This document shows, piece after piece, positions 1 through 3,008 of a stretch of DNA of 5,433 nt. The notes under the pieces were generated by a model that saw only the letters and a program-made list of their open reading frames with translations, did no database searches and was not told the origin of the DNA. The stretch lies in assembly GCA_030044375.1 (NCBI GenBank), contig JASHVX010000094.1, positions 1-5,433 of the forward strand. The letters run 5' to 3'. The stretch is from Nitrososphaerales archaeon. Lineage in GTDB: Archaea; Thermoproteota; Nitrososphaeria; Nitrososphaerales; Gagatemarchaeaceae. The translations under genes were made by a program, and so were the position numbers. How positions within the stretch are numbered: the stretch's first letter is position 1; each line of letters starts with the position of its first letter.

Positions 1-198
1 TTCGCTGCTGGAGAGTTCTCCTCTTCCGATGTCGCCAGGGGATTCGAGGAGAAGTTCAACCAGCCGGTAAAGCTCAGCACGATCTCGACGTACCTGACCA
101 GACTTGTCGAGAAGGAGTACATCAGGCGCGAAAGGTTCGGGAACTCCTGGGTCTACCGAAGGGTCTACCTGAAGAAGAGCCAGGTCGCAGAAAGGTAA
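1..198 (+). CDS. Winged-helix DNA-binding protein, C-terminal fragment
   Basis: The plus strand is open from the first base in frame 1 and ends at TAA 196-198, giving 65 residues with no start, so the gene begins upstream of the window. The fragment has a wHTH pattern: a helix around SSDVARGFEEKF, a recognition-helix-like segment LSTISTYLTRLVEKEYI (residues 25-41), then a basic wing with aromatic residues (RRERFGNSWVYRRVYL). This resembles MarR/PadR/BlaI-type archaeal regulators, but the family cannot be fixed from the C-terminus alone. It probably binds DNA in the cytoplasm; its targets are unknown. Its stop lies 9 nt from the stop of the convergent minus-strand gene, which also ends in a wHTH. 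Coding is supported by the coherent domain and by G/C-ended codons. Confidence 0.75.
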   Translation, partial: FAAGEFSSSDVARGFEEKFNQPVKLSTISTYLTRLVEKEYIRRERFGNSWVYRRVYLKKSQVAER

Positions 199-207
199 CG
201 AAACCCA

Positions 208-831
208 TCAGTTACCAGAGTTCGGAAGACGGCTACGGGCGGAGTCAGTGAGCTGGTAGACGAATGGCTTCCGTGACGTGTTTCGCACGACCAACCCTGC
301 GTCAAAAAGGACCTTCATCAAACGCGCTGCATGCTCTCTGGATGTTCCAATCAGCTCTTTGACTTCGACAGAGCTCCTCGGCCTTGCCGCTAGGAGGTTC
401 AAGACCTTGAGTTCTGTCTCATCCAATGTGATTTGCGTGACTTCTGTTGTGACCTCTGGCGTGATGCGTGACGCCAGAGGCGAGTCGTGCGCTTCTGAGG
501 GCCGCGGAGGGACGACTTCTGCCACTGGTGGAGACTTGGCTGGGGCCGGTTCGGCAAGAGGGCGAGGCTTGTCCTCTCCGACCGGTCGCCGCTGGTTTGA
601 GTAGTGCTCCTGAATCACCTCCAGTCTCCCCATCATATCGACAATCCTCTCATCTTGCTTGTTCAGCCGCTGCTCCAAGGTCCCCCAGAGGTCCTTCCCG
701 AGGTCCGTCGAAGCGTTCGCCCTCTGCGAGATTTGCCTGAATTTCAGGAGCAGACCAAAAGAGAGAACCACGAAGAATGCAGAAGCGGCAGCCGCGGCCG
801 AGACTACGAGTTCGTCCTCAAGGGTCAACAT
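208..831 (-). CDS. Membrane-anchored winged-helix protein
   Basis: Read from ATG 831-829 this encodes 207 residues. Residues about 8-29 form one hydrophobic Ala/Val/Leu/Phe helix followed by K30 and R32, which suggests an N-out, C-in anchor with the rest cytoplasmic. Residues about 44-80 are charged and heptad-like (coiled coil, probably dimerising). Residues about 81-130 are a Pro/Ala/Glu-rich linker. Residues about 134-203 are a wHTH: LDETELKVLNLLAARP, then SSVEVKELIGTSREHAARLMKVL as the HTH, then the wing VVRNTSRKPFVYQLT. It is probably a membrane-tethered regulator; no sensor or enzyme domain is visible. GTG 843 and GTG 834 are alternative starts. ATG 831 is preferred because a TATA-like ATTTATCA lies about 27 nt upstream, as in leaderless archaeal genes. 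The exact family is not recognised. Confidence 0.8.
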   Translation of the reverse strand: MLTLEDELVVSAAAAASAFFVVLSFGLLLKFRQISQRANASTDLGKDLWGTLEQRLNKQDERIVDMMGRLEVIQEHYSNQRRPVGEDKPRPLAEPAPAKSPPVAEVVPPRPSEAHDSPLASRITPEVTTEVTQITLDETELKVLNLLAARPRSSVEVKELIGTSREHAARLMKVLFDAGLVVRNTSRKPFVYQLTDSARSRLPNSGN

Positions 832-851
832 CACAAGGGTCACAATCAGTT

Positions 852-867
852 TGTGATAAATGTCACG
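852..867. promoter_or_regulatory. CRP-like inverted repeat overlapping a TATA-like box
   Basis: The sequence TGTGA-TAAATG-TCACG has two half-sites separated by 6 nt and matches TGTGA-N6-TCACA with one mismatch. A wider inverted repeat, TTGTGAT (851-857) with ATCACAA (873-879), encloses it, and further ATCACAA or GTCACAA copies lie at 830-836 and 839-845. The minus-strand TATA-like ATTTATCA (861-854) lies inside the repeat, about 27 nt upstream of ATG 831. A bound dimer would cover the promoter, so repression is the simplest inference. The natural candidate binders are the wHTH products encoded at 208-831 or 1-198. The repeat is seen directly; its role as an operator is inferred. Confidence 0.4.
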
Positions 868-873
868 ATTTCA

Positions 874-1233
874 TCACAAGACAACCTGGTCGAGAATCGA
901 CCCGAGCACTTCTGAGAGCCTCGCACTGTCGACTTCGGCATTGTTACTCGACTGCGCAACCAATTCGAACAGTCTACGCACATCATCAGTACGGACAAGT
1001 CCCAACGAAGTGGCTACGAGTACCGTCGCAATCGACCTTCTCACTCTCTCTCTTCCCTGGGCTACCGTGTGATAGTAGGATCCGATGCTCACAGGGCGGC
1101 CGCTTCTGGAGGCGGCTGCGTCTTTGAGTCGGATGGCGCCCGATCTTACTCTGAGATAACTGACGAGGGACTCGAACTGCTTTTCCGTCAGGTCAGAGGA
1201 TGCTCGGAGACTTTCCGGGAGGCTCATCCGCAT
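874..1233 (-). CDS. Small basic helical protein of unknown function
   Basis: ATG 1233-1231 to TGA 876-874 gives 119 residues; a second ATG at 1227-1225 would give 117. The reading frame extends to 1335, but that extra N-terminus (MTSIYWKFLRLFHSYRR and on) crosses the AT-rich divergent promoter and looks spurious. A TATA-like CTTTAATA at 1258-1251 lies about 22 nt before ATG 1233 and about 28 nt before ATG 1227, so the second ATG would suit a leaderless start. The protein seems all-helical: residues 14-31 (LTEKQFESLVSYLRVRS), a possible HTH-like stretch about 33-66 (LKDAA, then RPVSIGSYYHTVAQGRERVRRS), then a hydrophobic helix and a DDVRRLFELV segment. There are no Cys clusters or enzymatic motifs. 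The basic middle hints at nucleic-acid binding, but this is inference and no family is recognised. It ends 42 nt before the membrane wHTH gene and may share transcripts with it. Confidence 0.7.
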   Translation of the reverse strand: MRMSLPESLRASSDLTEKQFESLVSYLRVRSGAIRLKDAAASRSGRPVSIGSYYHTVAQGRERVRRSIATVLVATSLGLVRTDDVRRLFELVAQSSNNAEVDSARLSEVLGSILDQVVL

Positions 1234-1250
1234 CTTTTCAACCCTTTTCG

Positions 1251-1260
1251 TATTAAAGAT
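1251..1260 (-). promoter_or_regulatory. TATA-like box for the 119-residue gene
   Basis: Read on the minus strand this is ATCTTTAATA, close to the archaeal TTTAWA box. Its centre is about 22 nt upstream of ATG 1233 and about 28 nt upstream of ATG 1227. This placement fits a leaderless or nearly leaderless mRNA and argues against the longer start at 1335. No Shine-Dalgarno match precedes either ATG. Confidence 0.45.
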
Positions 1261-1372
1261 TGCCAGGTACGAAACGGAGAGACTTCGTCTGTATGAATGA
1301 AAAAGACGAAGAAATTTCCAATATATAGATGTCAATATCGAATACTCGTGTCAACGCTCAAACCTGGCTTGC

Positions 1373-1387
1373 GCTATCTTAATTACT
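1373..1387 (+). promoter_or_regulatory. TATA-like box for the Elf1-GGGP synthase pair
   Basis: The AT-rich stretch CTATCTTAATTACTT sits in an otherwise GC-rich leader. Its centre, near 1381, is about 38 nt before ATG 1419, which predicts a short 5' leader of roughly 12 nt. A second AT-rich element, ATATATA near 1320-1327, lies in the same divergent region and could serve either strand. No strong Shine-Dalgarno sequence precedes ATG 1419. Assignment is by position and composition only. Confidence 0.35.
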
Positions 1388-1418
1388 TCGAGAATCAGAC
1401 GACGCGGCGAGACCAGTC

Positions 1419-1673
1419 ATGGGGCGGAGAAGGAAGAAGACGCTCAGAGTTACGAGGAGGACACTACCGAAGGTGTTCGCCTGTCCACGATGCGGCAACG
1501 TGGCGATTAGAATCACATCACATGAAGACGAGACATCACAGGACATCATCTACCTCGTAGCGTGCGGGAACCTAGCCTGCGGAGTCCGGCGCGAACTGAG
1601 ATACCCCACGAAGAGGGCCGACATCGATGTCTACAACACCTTCGTAGACGACTTTGCTAGAGCTGGAGCCTAG
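1419..1673 (+). CDS. Elf1-like transcription elongation factor (zinc ribbon)
   Basis: The 84-residue protein matches the layout of Elf1, a small zinc-binding factor that associates with elongating RNA polymerase and is known in eukaryotes and TACK archaea. It opens with the characteristic basic tail MGRRRKK (residues 1-7). A zinc ribbon follows with CPRC at 22-25 and C49-GNLA-C54, then the conserved C-terminal DVYNTFVDDF (70-79), equivalent to the DVYxxWxD region of eukaryotic Elf1. The length is typical. One oddity is the second knuckle, CX4C rather than the usual CX2C. The ATG start is fixed by the MGRR signature. The TAG stop at 1671-1673 is immediately followed by the TTG start of GGGP synthase, so the two are probably co-transcribed. 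A generic zinc-ribbon protein is the alternative, but the combined N- and C-terminal signatures favour Elf1. Confidence 0.87.
   Translation: MGRRRKKTLRVTRRTLPKVFACPRCGNVAIRITSHEDETSQDIIYLVACGNLACGVRRELRYPTKRADIDVYNTFVDDFARAGA
1665..1668 (+). promoter_or_regulatory. Ribosome binding site supporting TTG 1674
   Basis: GGAG inside the last Elf1 codons lies 5 nt before TTG 1674. It supports initiation at TTG by translational coupling, since no ATG or GTG lies near the required N-terminus and the in-frame TAG at 1671 blocks any longer start. Confidence 0.5.
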
Positions 1674-2480
1674 TTGAACGGTCCCGGGGCCGTTGAGAGA
1701 TATCTCATAGAAAGTAGCAGGCGGGGTCCAATCTGCGCCGCTCTGATAGATCCAGAGGACTTTACTCCAGCGGAGGCTGCTGATACTGCAAGGGAAGCCC
1801 TAAGCGCTGGGGTCAAGCTGCTGCTCGTCGGAGGTTCGACACTCTCCGATCAAACAGGACTCGACCGGGTGGTAAGCGCCATACGAGAGGTCACAAGAGA
1901 CATCACAACATCACCTGAGACATCACAAAAGTCTCCCGTTCCTGTCATCTTGTTTCCGGGGAACGTGACTGGAGTGTCCAAGTTCGCTGACGCAATACTA
2001 TTCAGCAGTCTGTTGAATTCGACGAATCCCTACTTCATCATAGGTGCACAGGCGCTTGGCGCGATGGAAGTATACAAAGCGAAGATCGAAAGCATCCCAA
2101 TGGGTTATCTTGTCTTTGGCAGGGAGAGCGCCACCGGCTTCGTCGGTCAGGTCAACCCCCTTCCATCAGCAAAGCCAAGTCTTGCCGTCATCTACGCGTT
2201 GGCATCCAAGTACCTCGGCATGAGGGCCCTATACCTTGAAGGAGGAAGCGGAGCCAGCGAGCCCGTCCCACCGGACACCATACGTGCGGTCAGGAAGTTC
2301 TACGACGGCCTTCTAATCACGGGAGGCGGTATCGTGTCTCCAGAGAGGGCACGGAGTGCTGCGCGTGCTGGGGCCGACCTAATCGTCATCGGTAACCTCT
2401 TGCAAAGCCCGGGATATCAAGAAACATTGAGGGGCATCATATCTGCTTCAGAGGGTCGGAGAGCGCCCAAACGCGTCTAG
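1674..2480 (+). CDS. Geranylgeranylglyceryl phosphate synthase (GGGP synthase)
   Basis: This 268-residue (beta/alpha)8 enzyme joins geranylgeranyl diphosphate to sn-glycerol-1-phosphate, making the first ether bond of archaeal membrane lipids. Family motifs occur in order: LIDPE (24-28), LLLVGGST (49-56), PVILFPGN (90-97), ADAILFSSLLNS (105-116), NPYFIIGAQ (118-126), GYLV (144-147), YLEGGSGA (187-194, substrate and phosphate binding), GGGI (217-220) and GADLIVIGN (233-241). The pattern fits the archaeal GGGPS/PcrB family, probably group II. Translation starts at TTG 1674 directly after the Elf1 stop, with GGAG 5 nt upstream. An apparent insert of about 15 residues at 74-88 (TRDITTSPETSQKSP) precedes the PVILFPGN strand; its DNA holds two 12-bp repeats. 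A heptaprenylglyceryl phosphate synthase is possible in this family, but the archaeal context favours GGGP synthesis. Confidence 0.95.
   Translation: MNGPGAVERYLIESSRRGPICAALIDPEDFTPAEAADTAREALSAGVKLLLVGGSTLSDQTGLDRVVSAIREVTRDITTSPETSQKSPVPVILFPGNVTGVSKFADAILFSSLLNSTNPYFIIGAQALGAMEVYKAKIESIPMGYLVFGRESATGFVGQVNPLPSAKPSLAVIYALASKYLGMRALYLEGGSGASEPVPPDTIRAVRKFYDGLLITGGGIVSPERARSAARAGADLIVIGNLLQSPGYQETLRGIISASEGRRAPKRV
1897..1928 (+). repeat. Two 12-bp direct repeats inside the GGGP synthase gene
   Basis: GAGACATCACAA occurs at 1897-1908 and 1917-1928, a 20-bp period, with an extra ACATCAC between them. Because 20 is not a multiple of 3, the copies are read in different frames (R-D-I-T and E-T-S-Q), so the similarity is at the DNA level. 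An 11-bp copy, GAGACATCACA, also lies in the Elf1 gene at 1530-1540. Confidence 0.7.
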
Positions 2481-2527
2481 AACCACGAGCTGCCCGATTG
2501 CAGCATCCCGTCAAAGGACTGGCTGTG

Positions 2528-2535
2528 CTTTATCT
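2528..2535 (+). promoter_or_regulatory. Possible TATA-like box before the 105-residue gene
   Basis: CTTTATCT lies in the 88-nt gap after GGGP synthase. Its centre is about 37-38 nt before TTG 2569, the same distance as the box before Elf1, and predicts a leader of about 12 nt that would just include the GGAGGT core. The gene could equally be read through from GGGP synthase. Confidence 0.3.
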
Positions 2536-2551
2536 GGTGACTGTCTATGGT

Positions 2552-2561
2552 GGAGGGAGGT
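2552..2561 (+). promoter_or_regulatory. Strong Shine-Dalgarno sequence deciding TTG 2569
   Basis: GGAGGGAGGT contains the full GGAGGT anti-16S match ending 7 nt before TTG 2569. It is the clearest ribosome binding site in the window and fixes the non-ATG start of the downstream gene. Confidence 0.75.
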
Positions 2562-2568
2562 ACCAAAG

Positions 2569-2886
2569 TTGAAAGTTTCTAAGAACGGCGAATTAATTGG
2601 GCCGAAAGCCAACAGCATCTTCAAGGCAAGTCTCAACTTTGAGAAGGACGGCACTCTCGCCTATATCATCGAAGTACTCAAGAGTCGAGACATTTGGGCC
2701 ATTTCTCTCTCCCCAGTTGATCTAGGGCGAATAATTGACGCTCTGGCGACCAACAACCAAAGGCTCTCAAAGCACGAGTCGTCCGAGTCGCCGGCGAAGG
2801 CCATGCGCGAGGAGCTCCTTCAAACACTGCGCAGACTGGACGAGTTAAAACGAGAGGTCGAAGGTACCGACCAGGCTGACCTTTAG
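2569..2886 (+). CDS. Unrecognised 105-residue protein with C-terminal coiled coil
   Basis: TTG 2569 to TAG 2884-2886 encodes 105 residues, and the start is well supported by a strong Shine-Dalgarno sequence. I do not recognise the family. Residues 1-60 look like a compact alpha/beta fold with alternating hydrophobics (SIFKASLNFEKDG, AYIIEVLKSRDIWAISLS, DLGRIIDAL). Residues about 61-77 are polar and Ser/Glu-rich. Residues about 78-98 (MREELLQTLRRLDELKREVE) are a charged helix suited to coiled-coil pairing. There is no signal peptide, TM segment or Cys motif, so a soluble cytoplasmic protein is likely. It sits between GGGP synthase (88 nt upstream) and PolD DP2 (122 nt downstream). Codons such as TTA, ATT and AAA are more AT-ended than in DP2, hinting at lower expression or different ancestry. 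Confidence 0.75.
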   Translation: MKVSKNGELIGPKANSIFKASLNFEKDGTLAYIIEVLKSRDIWAISLSPVDLGRIIDALATNNQRLSKHESSESPAKAMREELLQTLRRLDELKREVEGTDQADL

Positions 2887-2891
2887 AGCGT

Positions 2892-2924
2892 GCCTAGCGC
2901 AGGCAGTCTCATCTAGCGCGAGGC
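2892..2924 (+). other. Imperfect stem-loop after the 105-residue gene
   Basis: GCCTAGCGC (2892-2900) can pair with GCGCGAGGC (2916-2924), making 9 positions with one A-G mismatch around a 15-nt loop. It begins 6 nt after the TAG stop. The same bases also give a CTAGCGC direct repeat at 2894-2900 and 2913-2919. No T-run follows, so it is not a classical intrinsic terminator; an mRNA 3'-end or processing element is possible. Confidence 0.35.
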
Positions 2925-2974
2925 ATATAGAGACCGACACCCCGAGAGCCCTAAGAAGAAACCACCAGGGCAGT

Positions 2975-2983
2975 CCTTTAATG
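2975..2983 (+). promoter_or_regulatory. TATA-like box for PolD DP2
   Basis: CCTTTAATG has its centre about 28-29 nt before TTG 3009, the spacing expected for a leaderless transcript beginning at or near that codon. No Shine-Dalgarno match lies before TTG 3009, which agrees with leaderless initiation. Another AT-rich word, CATATAG near 2924-2930, is a weaker alternative with a longer leader. Confidence 0.4.
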
Positions 2984-3008
2984 TCCGCCTAGCCGCTCCG
3001 ACCACCTG

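Noticed and set aside
278..740. Plus-strand reading frames opposite the membrane wHTH gene
   Set aside because: They are Arg/Ser/Pro-rich, overlap each other and lie antisense to a gene with clear TM, coiled-coil and wHTH regions. They are shadows.
777..1296. Plus-strand reading frames opposite the 119-residue gene
   Set aside because: They have low-complexity, inconsistent composition and no start signals, and are antisense to a better supported gene.
1234..1335. N-terminal extension of the 119-residue minus-strand gene up to 1335
   Set aside because: It crosses an AT-rich divergent promoter region with a TATA-like box at 1251-1258, and the extra residues have different character. The ATGs at 1233 and 1227 fit better.
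1297..1560. An 87-residue plus-strand frame overlapping the Elf1 start
   Set aside because: It overlaps the Elf1 gene out of frame and has no domain. Elf1 has clear zinc and terminal signatures.
1671..1673. TAG as a pyrrolysine codon making a real Elf1-GGGP synthase fusion
   Set aside because: Both proteins end or start at their usual family lengths, TAG also ends two other genes here, and a GGAG precedes TTG. Only occasional readthrough remains conceivable.
2981..2992. ATG 2981 as the DP2 start
   Set aside because: It is in a different frame and meets TAG after three codons. The in-frame candidate is TTG 3009.
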